In this document: positions 16,981 through 26,106 of the stretch, piece after piece
How positions within the stretch are numbered: position 1 is the first letter of the stretch
How the letters are laid out: every line of letters starts with the position of its first letter
NCBI RefSeq assembly: GCF_014904795.1
Contig: NZ_JACZFS010000017.1
Coordinates: forward strand, 62,001-126,000
Length of the DNA stretch: 64,000 nt
DNA from: Nisaea nitritireducens
Lineage (GTDB): Bacteria; Pseudomonadota; Alphaproteobacteria; Thalassobaculales; Thalassobaculaceae
Direction: 5' to 3'
Position numbers and translations under genes: made by a program
The notes under the pieces: generated by a model
The model's database searches: none
Told to the model about the DNA's origin: nothing
Seen by the model: the letters and a program-made list of their open reading frames with translations, nothing else

Positions 16981-17012
16981 GCCAAATGTAAAACGTTCGT
17001 TTTACATTTGGC
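16981..17012 (-). promoter_or_regulatory. 32-bp perfect palindrome, probable TetR-family operator
   Basis: The arms GCCAAATGTAAAACG (16981-16995) and CGTTTTACATTTGGC (16998-17012) are exact complements around a central TT. The site ends three bases from the start codon of the tetR-family gene. Its size and placement fit an operator bound by a regulator dimer (or two dimers) that blocks transcription of tetR and the MFS gene. No T-run follows, so it is not an intrinsic terminator. Confidence 0.75.
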
Positions 17013-17033
17013 AATCCTTTTACCCGCCGCGGG

Positions 17034-17558
17034 TTACCCGCCGCTGGCCGCCTGCCGGTTAATGCCATCGTGCCGAGCCCGTATTTCCGCAGGCCATGTG
17101 CTCTTGATGAAAGACAGCACGGCGACGATTTCCCTGTCGCTGAGCGTTCCCTCGAAACCGGGCATGTCGCTTTCGTAACCGTCACCGACAATCCGGGCCG
17201 GGCCGAGTTTCGTAAGGGCGAAAAGCTGCCCATCGGGATGATGCCAGGTATGTCCGGACGGGTCGTGCGGCGGGGCCGGGAGCCTGCCGTCCGGGTTGCG
17301 CTGTTTCCAGTTCGCCTGGCCTTCAAGGGCCGCGCCGTGACAACTCGCGCAGGCCTCTGCGTAAATCTCGCGCCCGTCTGCGACCAGTCCGGTATCCCCG
17401 GGCCGCAGCCTGATTACAGTGCTGTTCTCGGCGTCAGTTGCTCCCGGAACGATCTTGGAGATCACGGACGGGCGTTCCGGATCCTGCATACGCGAATAAC
17501 CGGCAAGGCCGAGCAAGATGAGGACAGCAGCGCCGGAAACCAGAAAGCGCCAGTTCAT
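17034..17558 (-). CDS. Membrane-anchored or periplasmic c-type cytochrome
   Basis: The 174-residue protein has an N-terminal hydrophobic segment (FLVSGAAVLILLGLAGYSRM) and a class I cytochrome domain with heme site CASCH (residues 70-74) and a likely Met ligand in DMPGFEGTLSDREIVAVLSFIKSTWP. It is the last gene of the copA-cueR operon: its ATG overlaps the cueR stop (ATGA) and GGAG lies upstream. It may have a redox role in copper handling, but that is inference from position. The C-terminus ends just before the TetR palindrome. Confidence 0.85.
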   Translation of the reverse strand: MNWRFLVSGAAVLILLGLAGYSRMQDPERPSVISKIVPGATDAENSTVIRLRPGDTGLVADGREIYAEACASCHGAALEGQANWKQRNPDGRLPAPPHDPSGHTWHHPDGQLFALTKLGPARIVGDGYESDMPGFEGTLSDREIVAVLSFIKSTWPAEIRARHDGINRQAASGG

Positions 17559-17953
17559 GCCCCATCTCCGATGCCCGCCAGATCGTCGAGGATCGGACAA
17601 TCGGGCCGGTCGTCGCCATGACAGGCATGGACCAGATGCGCCAATGTCTGGCGCATCCCTTTCAACTCCCGGATCTTTCGATCGATCTCATCCAGATGGG
17701 CTTCGGCAATGGCCCGAACGTCCGCACTCTCCCGGCCCGTCTCGTCATAAAGCGACAACAGCGCCCGGCAATCCTCGATGGAGAAGCCGAGTCCCCTCGC
17801 CCGTTGCAGAAAACGCAGCCGGTGCACATCCTCGGTCGAATAGATGCGATAACCGTTATCCTGCCGGTTCGGCCGGACCAGACCTATTTCCTCGTAATAG
17901 CGGATGGTCTTGGCCGGCAGTCCTGCGCTCTGTTCAACCTCCCTGATTTGCAT
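17555..17953 (-). CDS. cueR: Copper-responsive MerR-family regulator CueR
   Basis: The 132-residue protein has a MerR winged helix (MQIREVEQSAGLPAKTIRYYEEIGLVRPNRQDNGYRIYSTEDVHRL), the dimerisation helix and the C-terminal metal loop ACHGDDRPDCPIL. Two Cys spaced like the Cu(I)/Ag(I) site of CueR, with no third mercury-type Cys, support copper sensing. It activates the promoter at 20278-20308 upstream of copA. It follows copA by 11 bases and overlaps the cytochrome gene. Confidence 0.93.
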   Translation of the reverse strand: MQIREVEQSAGLPAKTIRYYEEIGLVRPNRQDNGYRIYSTEDVHRLRFLQRARGLGFSIEDCRALLSLYDETGRESADVRAIAEAHLDEIDRKIRELKGMRQTLAHLVHACHGDDRPDCPILDDLAGIGDGA

Positions 17954-17964
17954 CGCCTGTCTCC

Positions 17965-20226
17965 TCAGAGTTTCGCCGACCGGAGCCGGAGCGCGTTGCT
18001 AATGACCGACACGGAACTAAGGCTCATCGCCGCTGCCGCCAGCATCGGGCTGAGGGTCAGCCCGAACAGCGGATACAGCAGACCGGCTGCAACCGGAACG
18101 CCCAACGCGTTGTAAATGAAGGCAAAGAACAGATTTTGGCGGATATTCCGCATGGTCGCCCGGCTCAGGCGGCGGGCCTTCACCAACCCGCGCACGTCGC
18201 CTTTCACCAAGGTTACTGCCGCGCTCTCCTTGGCGATATCCGTGCCGTTGCCCATGGCGATTCCGATATCGGCCAGTGCCAGTGCCGGGGCATCGTTGAT
18301 GCCGTCTCCGGCCATGGCAACAGTGCGCCCCGCAGCCTTCAGGTCACGGACCAGATCCGCCTTGTCGGACGGCATCAGTCCGCCATGCACTTCCGATATC
18401 CCGAGTTCGGCACCAATGACGGCCGCGGCTTTCGGGTTGTCGCCCGACGCCATGACCACGCGAATACCGTCGCGGCCGAGATCGGCAACCGCCTCCGCCG
18501 CACCGACCTTGATCCGGTCGCGTACGGCAAGCAGGCCGATAGCCGCACCGTCATGAGCGATGTAAAGCAACGTCGCCCCTGCTTCAGAAAACCTCTCCGC
18601 CGCTTCCGCAAGCATGGATATATCGACATTGAGCGTTTCCATGAAACGGGCGGACCCGGCGGCCACAGGCGTTCCGTCGACCAGCCCGCGCAAACCGAGC
18701 CCGGCCTCTGTTTCGACCCCCTCCGCATGCTGCACGGCGATATCCCGCTCCCTGGCAGCCCGGATGACCGCGGCGGCCAGCGGATGTTCGCTACCGCGCT
18801 CAATCGCCGCCGCCAGGCCGAGAACCCGGTCTTCGCTCGCGTCTGCCACCGTGGCAATGTCACTCATGTCTGGCCGCCCCTCTGTCAGGGTGCCGGTCTT
18901 GTCGACCACCAGCGTATCGATCTTCTCGAACCCTTCGATCGCCTCCGCATCGCGGATCAGGATGCCCGCCGAGGCGCCGCGCCCGGCGCCAACCATGATC
19001 GACATCGGCGTTGCCAGGCCAAGAGCGCAGGGACAGGCAATGATGAGGACCGAGACAGCCGCGACAACACCGTGCGCCAGCGCAGGCTCCGGGCCGAGCA
19101 ACGCCCAGGCCACGAAAGCCGCCACCGACGACAGCACCACCGCCGGCACGAAATACCCGGCCACCGCATCGGCGATTTTCTGCACCGGCGCGCGGCTCCT
19201 CTGCGCTTCCGCCACCATTGCGACAATACGGGACAACACTGTGTCCTGGCCGACAGTCTCCACTTCCATGACCAGCGTCGACCGGCCATTCAGAGTGCCT
19301 CCGACGAGGCTGTCACCGACATTCTTCTCAACCGGCAAAGGCTCGCCTGTCAGCATCGACTCGTCGACCGCGCCGGTGCCCTCCAGAAGGCGGCCGTCCA
19401 CTGGAATGCGTTCCCCCGCGCGAATGCGGATACGGTCGCCCTCACGGATGTCATCCACGCCGACTTCTTCATCATCACCGCCGTCGGTGAGGCGTCTGGC
19501 CGTCTCCGGCGCGAGACCGAGCAGCGCTTTCAAAGCATCGGACGTGCGCTCGCGCGCGCCGAGCTCCATGACTTGCCCCAAGGCCACCAGACAGATGATG
19601 ACAGCGGCGGATTCGAAATACAGTCCGACATGTCCGCCCGCGCCTCGGAAGCCCTCCGGGAAAAGATCCGGCAGCAGCAAGCCCGCAAGGCTGTAGAGAT
19701 AGGCAGCCCCGGTACCGATGGCGATTAGCGTGAACATGTTGAAATGGCCGGTGCGCAGCGACGTCCAGCCACGCTGAAAGAACGGGAATCCGACCCAGAG
19801 CACAACTGGCGTTGCCAGCACCGCCTGTATCCAGGCGTTCCAGGGGCCTGCGACCAGTTCGGCCAGCCCGGGCACCATCTCCCCCATCGAAAGGATGAAT
19901 ACCGGCACGGTCAGGACGGCCCCGATCCAGAACCGGCGTCTCATATCGAGATATTCAGGATTGGGCGGCGTGTCCCGGGTGATCATCTCCGGCTCGAGCG
20001 CCATCCCGCACATCGGGCAGCTATCCGGCTCCGGGCTCCAGACGCTCGGGCACATCGGGCAGATATACCCCGGGCCGGCACCCTCGGGTTTCCCGGTCAT
20101 GACTGCCTTGCCAGAACTGACACCGCCGCCATGGCCGTGACCGCAACAGGCACTGACAGGCTTTTCCACCACAGCATGGCAGCAGGATTTAGGCGCCTCG
20201 GCTTTTTCAGGGGCGTGGCAGGACAT
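17965..20226 (-). CDS. copA: Copper-exporting P1B-type ATPase
   Basis: The 753-residue pump exports Cu(I) from the cytoplasm. The N-terminus is Cys/His-rich ([21 protein letters not shown]), followed by a YHS-like heavy-metal-binding domain with CPMCP and [11 protein letters not shown], in place of the usual CxxC HMA domains. The core has the TGEPLPVEK actuator loop, the membrane CPC motif (ACPCALG, about residue 397), DKTGTLTEG (about 441), SEHPLA and [10 protein letters not shown]. Near the end, [11 protein letters not shown] and MSLSSVSV carry the residues specific for Cu(I) pumps. GGAG precedes ATG 20226. It heads the copA-cueR-cytochrome operon. Confidence 0.95.
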   Translation of the reverse strand: MSCHAPEKAEAPKSCCHAVVEKPVSACCGHGHGGGVSSGKAVMTGKPEGAGPGYICPMCPSVWSPEPDSCPMCGMALEPEMITRDTPPNPEYLDMRRRFWIGAVLTVPVFILSMGEMVPGLAELVAGPWNAWIQAVLATPVVLWVGFPFFQRGWTSLRTGHFNMFTLIAIGTGAAYLYSLAGLLLPDLFPEGFRGAGGHVGLYFESAAVIICLVALGQVMELGARERTSDALKALLGLAPETARRLTDGGDDEEVGVDDIREGDRIRIRAGERIPVDGRLLEGTGAVDESMLTGEPLPVEKNVGDSLVGGTLNGRSTLVMEVETVGQDTVLSRIVAMVAEAQRSRAPVQKIADAVAGYFVPAVVLSSVAAFVAWALLGPEPALAHGVVAAVSVLIIACPCALGLATPMSIMVGAGRGASAGILIRDAEAIEGFEKIDTLVVDKTGTLTEGRPDMSDIATVADASEDRVLGLAAAIERGSEHPLAAAVIRAARERDIAVQHAEGVETEAGLGLRGLVDGTPVAAGSARFMETLNVDISMLAEAAERFSEAGATLLYIAHDGAAIGLLAVRDRIKVGAAEAVADLGRDGIRVVMASGDNPKAAAVIGAELGISEVHGGLMPSDKADLVRDLKAAGRTVAMAGDGINDAPALALADIGIAMGNGTDIAKESAAVTLVKGDVRGLVKARRLSRATMRNIRQNLFFAFIYNALGVPVAAGLLYPLFGLTLSPMLAAAAMSLSSVSVISNALRLRSAKL

Positions 20227-20277
20227 GATGGCTCCGTCGGGTGTTCCTTCAGCCGGTAATTTCCGGCTCTGTGTCCC

Positions 20278-20308
20278 TGCATAAAGCTTCCAGCTGCTGG
20301 AAGGTCAA
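20278..20308 (-). promoter_or_regulatory. CueR-type copA promoter with 19-bp spacer
   Basis: On the minus strand, -35 TTGACC (20303-20308) and -10 TATGCA (20278-20283) are separated by 19 bases. Between them lies the palindrome CTTCCAGCAGCTGGAAG (plus-strand 20287-20303). The overlong spacer and the ACCTTCC/GGAAG dyad are the hallmarks of promoters untwisted by MerR-family activators such as CueR. A short hairpin (20251-20268) lies in the leader before copA. Confidence 0.9.
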
Positions 20309-20332
20309 GTATGAACCGCCGCCGCGCCCTCC

Positions 20333-20764
20333 TCAGCTGCCGAGCAGATGAAGAACCACTTCGCGGCGGTGCGGCGCACGGCGATGCTCCATTAGATAGA
20401 CCGCTTGCCAGGTGCCAAGCAGCATTCGGCTGTCAGCCACCGGGATCGAAAGAGTCGTTTGGGTCAGCATGGTGCGGATATGCGCCGGCATGTCGTCCGG
20501 TCCCTCGATCCCGTGCCGGTATCGGCCCGGATCTTCCGGCGCGATATCAGCGAGATAGTCCGCAAGATCGGCCCGGACGTCGGGGTCGGCATTTTCCTGG
20601 ATCGTCAGCGATGCGGAAGTATGGCGAACAAAGAAAGTCAGCAATCCCGTGGATATGCCGCTCTCGGCCAGCCAGGAGGACGCATCCCGTGTCAGGTCAT
20701 AGAAGCCATGCCCCGCCGTCCGAACCGTCAGAATGTTCTGAGCCTGCCGATCCACATTCAACAC
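20333..20764 (-). CDS. yjbQ: YjbQ/UPF0047 family protein
   Basis: The 143-residue protein shows the UPF0047 signature: LLTFFVRHTSASLTIQENADPDVRADLADYL, then YRHGIEGPDDMPAHIRTMLT and LGTWQAVYLMEHR. Family members have weak thiamine-phosphate synthase activity and an uncertain true role. The start is GTG at 20764, chosen because GGAGGT stands six bases upstream and the homologous region begins there; no ATG fits. It is divergent from the DNA glycosylase gene at 20850. Confidence 0.85.
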   Translation of the reverse strand: MLNVDRQAQNILTVRTAGHGFYDLTRDASSWLAESGISTGLLTFFVRHTSASLTIQENADPDVRADLADYLADIAPEDPGRYRHGIEGPDDMPAHIRTMLTQTTLSIPVADSRMLLGTWQAVYLMEHRRAPHRREVVLHLLGS

Positions 20765-20849
20765 AGCCGCACCTCCGTTACTGTCCTTATCAAATCCCCG
20801 AGTCGGAACTATGCTCACGACAGTGAAGCGGCACAACAAGAGGGCGGCC

Positions 20850-21527
20850 ATGACAGGCACCGACGGTCAGGACAACGCTCTCCACAAGGCCGTAATCGAA
20901 TTGACCCGGCGCGATCCCGACATTCAGTCGCTATACGAGAAGCTCGGCCCGCCGCCATCAAGGCGAGAGCCGCCCGGATTCGCGTCTCTGATCCGCATCC
21001 TCACGGCGCAGCAGGTCTCGCTCGCCTCTGCAAGCGCCATATGGACAAGGCTGAACCAGCAGATCGACGTCTCCCCCGCCGCCATCGCAGCCGCAACCGA
21101 CGAAGATTTCAGGCAGGTTGGCTTCAGCCGACCGAAGATCCGCTATGCCCGCGCTCTTGCCGAGTACGTGCTGGACGAGCGGCTCGATCTTGAGAACCTG
21201 CAGAACCTGCATGATGAAGCCGTCGTCGGAGCTCTGACCCAGGTCCCCGGCATCGGACGCTGGACTTCCGACATCTATCTCCTGTTCTGTCTCGGCCGGC
21301 TGGACGCCTGGCCCGGCGGCGATCTCGCCATTCAGGAAGCCGTGCGGGCCTTGAAAAACCTGGATGTCCGACCGCGGGAAAAAGACACCCATCCAATTGC
21401 CGAGCCTTGGCGCCCATACCGCGGCGCGGCGGCGCAATTGCTCTGGCAATACTATCGGATGCTGAAATTTGGCGGTAAAACCTCCGGAATTGGAGTGTTT
21501 CCCGTGACAGACGATGCATCGCCCTGA
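20850..21527 (+). CDS. DNA-3-methyladenine glycosylase II (AlkA-like, HhH-GPD)
   Basis: The 225-residue base-excision repair enzyme has a helix-hairpin-helix (LTQVPGIGRWTSDIYLLFCLGR) followed by the catalytic aspartate segment (LDAWPGGDLAIQEAV). It removes alkylated purines from DNA. The GFASLIRILTAQQVSLASASAIW helix is typical of the family. ATG 20850, preceded by AGAGGG, is preferred; an in-frame ATG at 20811 would add 13 residues. The E. coli AlkA N-terminal TBP-like domain is absent, as in short bacterial versions. Confidence 0.9.
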   Translation: MTGTDGQDNALHKAVIELTRRDPDIQSLYEKLGPPPSRREPPGFASLIRILTAQQVSLASASAIWTRLNQQIDVSPAAIAAATDEDFRQVGFSRPKIRYARALAEYVLDERLDLENLQNLHDEAVVGALTQVPGIGRWTSDIYLLFCLGRLDAWPGGDLAIQEAVRALKNLDVRPREKDTHPIAEPWRPYRGAAAQLLWQYYRMLKFGGKTSGIGVFPVTDDASP

Positions 21528-21715
21528 TATCTTTCGGGAAATCGATACGAAACTAGGGCAAAAGAGAGCCCGAACAACCGTTCTCCTAACCGCCAGAATC
21601 GGTCCAGCGGGCGCCTCCAGGCAACGGAACGGAGAGTCAGAATGACGCACCCCATCCTGCTCCTGTTATCCGGCGGGAAACGGATTTGCGCGGCATGGGA
21701 AGTTAAAGTGACGCA

Positions 21716-24208
21716 ATGGGCATGACCAAGCCGGCAGCTCTGGAAAACCACCCGACCGAACTGCTCGGCGCTCTGGAAGAGATTCAGGTCGGCCTCTGTC
21801 ATTTCGATCAAAACGGCAGCATTACCTCCTGGAATGCCCAGTTTCTCGATCTCTATCCGGAACTCGACGGTATCGCACTTGTTGGAAGAACCCTCGAGAG
21901 CCTGCTGAGCGAGCCGGAAATCATACAGCGCTGGGTTACCGACAGCCCGTCTGATCGTCCCGAGCTGTGGCGCGAAAGGCGGCTTCAGGCGCACCGGGAG
22001 CCAGGTGGCCGCGTTCTGCTGCACGACCACAAAAACCGCTGGATCGAGATTACGGAACTCAGGACCGCCAGTGGCGGCCTGCTGAGCTTTCACCGGGACA
22101 TCACCGAGGAAAAAGCAGCCCGGCAGCATGCTGAAGACCAGACCATGCTGCTGCGCGCCACACTCGACAGTATCGATCAGTCCATCGCCGTATTCGATAC
22201 AGCACTGACGCTCAGGGTCTGGAACGCCAAACTGGTCGAGATGTTCGATTTCCCAGAACACCTCATGCGCATTGGCACGCCGGTTTCCGAACTGGTCGAT
22301 TTCATGATGGCGCGGGGAGACTTCCTGGAAACCGACCGGGAGACGGTGCTCGAAGAAGTCGTCGGCTATCTGCGGCTGGAACGCTCCATGACCAGCAACC
22401 ACCGTCTGGCGTCAGGCCGTATCCTTGAGCACTATTTCACGCCCATGGCCAACGGCGATGTCATTATGGCCAGCTCGGACGTGACATTGACCGAGATTGC
22501 GCGCCAGGGACTTGCCGAGAGCGAGGAGCGATACGCTCTTTCCGCAGCCGGCTCCAACGACGGCCTGTGGGATTGGGATCTCCGGCGGGAAAAGATCTAT
22601 CTGTCGCCGCGCTGGAAGGAGATGCTCGGGCTGGAAGACGAGGAGCTTACGGACAGCCCTGTCGAATGGTTCAGTCGCATTCATCCAGATGACGTTGCCC
22701 GCGTCACCACGCAGATGGATGCCCATCTGGACGGGAAAATTTCTCATTTCGAGTGTGAATTCCGGGTCCGTCATGCCGACGGCACCTTCCTCTGGATGCT
22801 GACCAGGGGGCTCGCGGTTCGAGGCCAGGATGGCACAGCGCATCGCGTCGCCGGCAGTCAGACGGATATCACCGGGCGCAAGCAGGCCGAACAGCAACTT
22901 GTACACGATGCCCTGCATGACACCCTGACCGGGCTTGCCAACCGGACACTGTTCCTCGACCTTGTGCGCAGGGCGCTTGCGCGCTTGCGCAGGGAACCCG
23001 ACGCCCGCTTTGCTGTCGCCTTCCTGGACCTCGACCGATTCAAGATCGTGAACGAGAGTCTCGGGCACGTGCATGGCGACGACTTGATCTTTGCCACGGC
23101 CCGGCGGTTCGAGAGCACCCTGCGCGACAGCGATACGGTCGCCCGTCTCGGCGGGGACGAATTCGCCATCCTGCTGGAAAACATCAAGACTCCGGAAGAG
23201 GCCACCCGGCTGACCGAGAGCTTGCACCAGGCGCTGGACACGCCCTTCCGTCTCGGCGGCAAGGAGATTTTCGTCTCGGTGTCCCTCGGCATTGCCCATT
23301 CCGAACAGGGATACGGGCGGCCGGAAGATATCCTGCGCGATGCCGAGCTTGCCATGTACCAAGCGAAGGAACGCGGCAAGGCCCAGAGCATCGCCTTTCA
23401 GGACACCATGCGGGTCTGGCCGGTGACCCCGCTCGACCTCGATTCGGATCTCCGCCGGGCGCTGGAACGCAACGAGATGCAGTTGTACTACCAGCCGATC
23501 ATCGACATGCGACGCGGGAAGATTGCCGGATTCGAAGCCTTGCTCCGCTGGTTCCATGCCGAGCGCGGAGAGATTTCACCGGTCGAGTTCATCCCGGTCG
23601 CCGAAGAGACCGGAAGCATTTTCGCACTCAGCCAGTGGGCTCTGCACACTGGCGGATTACAGATGACAGCCTGGAACGCCGACCGTCCAAAGGACGATCA
23701 GCTGGAAATAAGCGTCAACCTGTCTGGCCGGCAGTTCGCCCGCCCGGAAGTCGTTTCCGGAATTATCGATTGCCTGGAAGGCGTCGGCCTGCCGACGACC
23801 CAGCTCAAGATCGAGATCACCGAAAGCACCCTGATGCAGGATGTCGCGCTGTCGACCCAGATGCTGGACCGGCTGAAGGCGGCGGATATCAGGATCTGCG
23901 TCGACGATTTCGGCACCGGTTACTCGTCCTTGTCCTATCTGCACACTTTCCCGATCGACACCCTGAAGATCGACAAATCCTTTATCGAGGACATGACCAG
24001 CAATTTCCAGAACCTGGAGATCGTGCGCACGATCACGATGCTGGGACAGAATTTGCGCCTGGATGTGATCGCGGAAGGTGTCGAGACATCGGAGCAGCTT
24101 GCCCAGTTGCGCGCGCTCGATTGTCATTACGCCCAGGGATTTCTTTTCTCCCGCCCAATGAGCGCCGAGAATGCAACGGCGTTTCTTGCGGAAGACAAGA
24201 GTTGGTAG
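21716..24208 (+). CDS. PAS-PAS-PAS-GGDEF-EAL cyclic-di-GMP protein
   Basis: The 830-residue cytoplasmic protein has three PAS domains (about residues 15-135, 140-255 and 265-395), a GGDEF domain (about 400-560) and an EAL domain (about 575-825). GGDEF is intact (RLGGDEFAI), with RDSD five residues before it as a possible product-inhibition site. EAL is also intact (FEALLRW, NLSGRQF, EITESTL, DDFGTGYSSLSYL, KIDKSFI), so both synthesis and breakdown of c-di-GMP are possible. There are no membrane helices, so it senses a cytosolic signal. The ATG at 21716 lacks a good Shine-Dalgarno and 21722 is an alternative. Confidence 0.93.
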   Translation: MGMTKPAALENHPTELLGALEEIQVGLCHFDQNGSITSWNAQFLDLYPELDGIALVGRTLESLLSEPEIIQRWVTDSPSDRPELWRERRLQAHREPGGRVLLHDHKNRWIEITELRTASGGLLSFHRDITEEKAARQHAEDQTMLLRATLDSIDQSIAVFDTALTLRVWNAKLVEMFDFPEHLMRIGTPVSELVDFMMARGDFLETDRETVLEEVVGYLRLERSMTSNHRLASGRILEHYFTPMANGDVIMASSDVTLTEIARQGLAESEERYALSAAGSNDGLWDWDLRREKIYLSPRWKEMLGLEDEELTDSPVEWFSRIHPDDVARVTTQMDAHLDGKISHFECEFRVRHADGTFLWMLTRGLAVRGQDGTAHRVAGSQTDITGRKQAEQQLVHDALHDTLTGLANRTLFLDLVRRALARLRREPDARFAVAFLDLDRFKIVNESLGHVHGDDLIFATARRFESTLRDSDTVARLGGDEFAILLENIKTPEEATRLTESLHQALDTPFRLGGKEIFVSVSLGIAHSEQGYGRPEDILRDAELAMYQAKERGKAQSIAFQDTMRVWPVTPLDLDSDLRRALERNEMQLYYQPIIDMRRGKIAGFEALLRWFHAERGEISPVEFIPVAEETGSIFALSQWALHTGGLQMTAWNADRPKDDQLEISVNLSGRQFARPEVVSGIIDCLEGVGLPTTQLKIEITESTLMQDVALSTQMLDRLKAADIRICVDDFGTGYSSLSYLHTFPIDTLKIDKSFIEDMTSNFQNLEIVRTITMLGQNLRLDVIAEGVETSEQLAQLRALDCHYAQGFLFSRPMSAENATAFLAEDKSW

Positions 24209-24230
24209 CACGGTTATCATCGGGTCCGTC

Positions 24231-25271
24231 ATGAAGCGATACGCGCATTATTATCTCCAGTCCCGCCCCGCCACCGATCGTGGCGGTCATTGGGAAACCG
24301 TCGAGCAGGCCCGTGCCTACTCCGTCCTGAAATCCGGATTGGCGCGGGAAATCGCGAACGATCGCGGCGCAGAAATCCGGCTGGTCGGCGCGTATCACGA
24401 CGACGCATCCGGCGACTGGCAGTATGCCCAGTTGTTCTATCTCGATCAGTCCAGCATCAACCTTCCCATGGCCGAAGATCAGCCGCCCTCGGGTTTCGAT
24501 GACGATGCCGTAGACGGTTACGGCGAAGAATCAGAACCGGAAGATCATTACGAGGAGCGCACCGAGGCGCCGCGCCGGGACGAAAGTGTCTCGATGAGCT
24601 ACGAGTCCCCGCCGGAAAGCGAGGACGAAGAGCCCTGGCCGAGCGATCGGGGGGAAGCGTCGGAGCGTCCGGCGTACGATGACCTCCCGCCCGTCTTCCG
24701 AAAGCCTGTGCCCAGGAAGAAGCGCTCCGCGTTCAGAACCATCATCCTGCTCCTGCTGGTCTTGCTTCTTGTCGGCGGCGGCGCGGTGTCAGTGATGCTG
24801 TATCTGCAGCATCCGGCAATGCTCTCTCTCGCCGACAAAGTCGGGCTCGGCAGCTACGCACGCATGTTCCCGCATGCCTCCATGGCCAATGAAGAGTCCA
24901 TGATGGATAGCCAAACGGCGGAGGAACCGACTGTGATGCCTCTGACCACCGGCAATGTGATCCGTTACCGGGGCATCGCGCCGACGCTGGTCGGCCGCTG
25001 GTCTCCGGACAATTGCGGGCAGAATTACGTGATCTTCACGGATACCGGCTACACGGTAACCCGTGAGGGCAAGACCTCCCCCGAAACCGTCGAGATCACC
25101 GAGACCCTGGAAGACGATTTCCAGTTCTATCTGCGGCGGTCTCCCACGCTCGTCGAACATCTGCAAAAGCTCGGGCCGAACGATATCCAGATGGCGGGGT
25201 CGACCGGTACAGGCGGCTTCATGGCAAGCGGCAACACAATCCAGATCCTGAACCGCTGCCCCCGGGAATAG
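24231..25271 (+). CDS. Hypothetical single-span membrane protein with acidic linker
   Basis: I do not recognise the 346-residue protein. Residues 1-80 form a compact domain (YAHYYLQSRPATDRGGHWETVEQARAYSVLK). Residues 85-155 are an acidic, low-complexity linker. A membrane helix follows (FRTIILLLLVLLLVGGGAVSVMLYL). The C-terminal about 150 residues contain a lipocalin-like or DUF-type module (LVGRWSPDNCGQNYVIFTDTGYTVTREGK ... INRCPRE-like end) with two Cys. It starts 22 bases after the c-di-GMP gene and has no clear ribosome-binding site, so it is probably co-transcribed. The C-terminal part is probably periplasmic. Confidence 0.7.
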   Translation: MKRYAHYYLQSRPATDRGGHWETVEQARAYSVLKSGLAREIANDRGAEIRLVGAYHDDASGDWQYAQLFYLDQSSINLPMAEDQPPSGFDDDAVDGYGEESEPEDHYEERTEAPRRDESVSMSYESPPESEDEEPWPSDRGEASERPAYDDLPPVFRKPVPRKKRSAFRTIILLLLVLLLVGGGAVSVMLYLQHPAMLSLADKVGLGSYARMFPHASMANEESMMDSQTAEEPTVMPLTTGNVIRYRGIAPTLVGRWSPDNCGQNYVIFTDTGYTVTREGKTSPETVEITETLEDDFQFYLRRSPTLVEHLQKLGPNDIQMAGSTGTGGFMASGNTIQILNRCPRE

Positions 25272-25300
25272 CGTCAGCCTGTGTTAGAACCCGGTCTGTA

Positions 25301-26020
25301 TTAAAACAAAGAACCCTGTCGAGGTGCGGGAGGTTCAGGCGTATCCTGTTCCGCCGCGTCCATCTCGGCGACCGGTTCGATCAGCGCTGGATCGTCGTTC
25401 CGGACATTGCCGACACGGTTCGAGACTGGCGTGAAAACAAGATCGACCTTGCCGTAAGGCCGCAACAGCGCCGCCCTCTCCTCCGCATCGCCATCCAACC
25501 AGCGGGCGAATTCGTCCTGCTCAGACAGCATAACCGGCATCCGGCCGTGGATATGTTCGATCCTGGGATCCGCGTCCGTTGTCAGCAGGGTGAAGGTCTC
25601 GACCGGCTCGGCGCCTTTGTCCCAGCGCTCCCAGAGGCCCGCGAAGGCGAACGGGCGGTTCCCCTCAAGTGAAACGCGATAGGGTTGCTTGCCACCTCCG
25701 ACCTTGCGCCACTCGTAGAATCCGTCGGCCGGTATCAGACAGCGCCGCTTCGCATAGGCATCGCGGAAAGACGGCTTCTCAGAGGCCGTTTCCGACCGTC
25801 CGTTGATCAATGAGGCGGCGCGGCTCTCGTCCGGCGCCCAGCTCGGCACCAGCCCCCAGCGGAGCCGGTCCATATGGCGTGTGCCGTCGCGCTCACGGAT
25901 CACAGGCGCGGTCTGCATCGGCGCCATATTGTAGCGCGGTTCCAGATTCAGCATGTCCGTTACCGCGAATAGTCGGCGCAGGGCCTCTGGTGCCGTTGTG
26001 ATGCTGTAGCGACCGCACAT
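25301..26020 (-). CDS. yedK: SOS response-associated peptidase (SRAP/YedK, HMCES homolog)
   Basis: The 239-residue protein begins MCGRYSI. Cys2 becomes the N-terminal residue that forms a thiazolidine crosslink with abasic sites in single-stranded DNA. NMAPMQTAPVI, LRWGLVPSWAPD, NGRSETASEKPSFRDAYAKRRCLIPADGFYEW and the active-site His in HGRMPVML complete the SRAP pattern. It protects abasic sites from cleavage. It is divergent from cysQ. The C-terminal 25 residues (EQDTPEPPAPRQGSLF) form a disordered extension. Confidence 0.93.
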   Translation of the reverse strand: MCGRYSITTAPEALRRLFAVTDMLNLEPRYNMAPMQTAPVIRERDGTRHMDRLRWGLVPSWAPDESRAASLINGRSETASEKPSFRDAYAKRRCLIPADGFYEWRKVGGGKQPYRVSLEGNRPFAFAGLWERWDKGAEPVETFTLLTTDADPRIEHIHGRMPVMLSEQDEFARWLDGDAEERAALLRPYGKVDLVFTPVSNRVGNVRNDDPALIEPVAEMDAAEQDTPEPPAPRQGSLF

Positions 26021-26106
26021 GCCTGTTCAAATCCGCTCGGTTCCGGTATTCCAAGTCGAAACTACGACCGCACGCGCGCCTCTATCAACACTTTGCCGGA
26101 CATATC

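Noticed and set aside
18136-19728. A 530-codon plus-strand frame opposite copA
   Set aside because: Antisense to all conserved P-type ATPase motifs; rich in Arg/His and without a ribosome-binding site.
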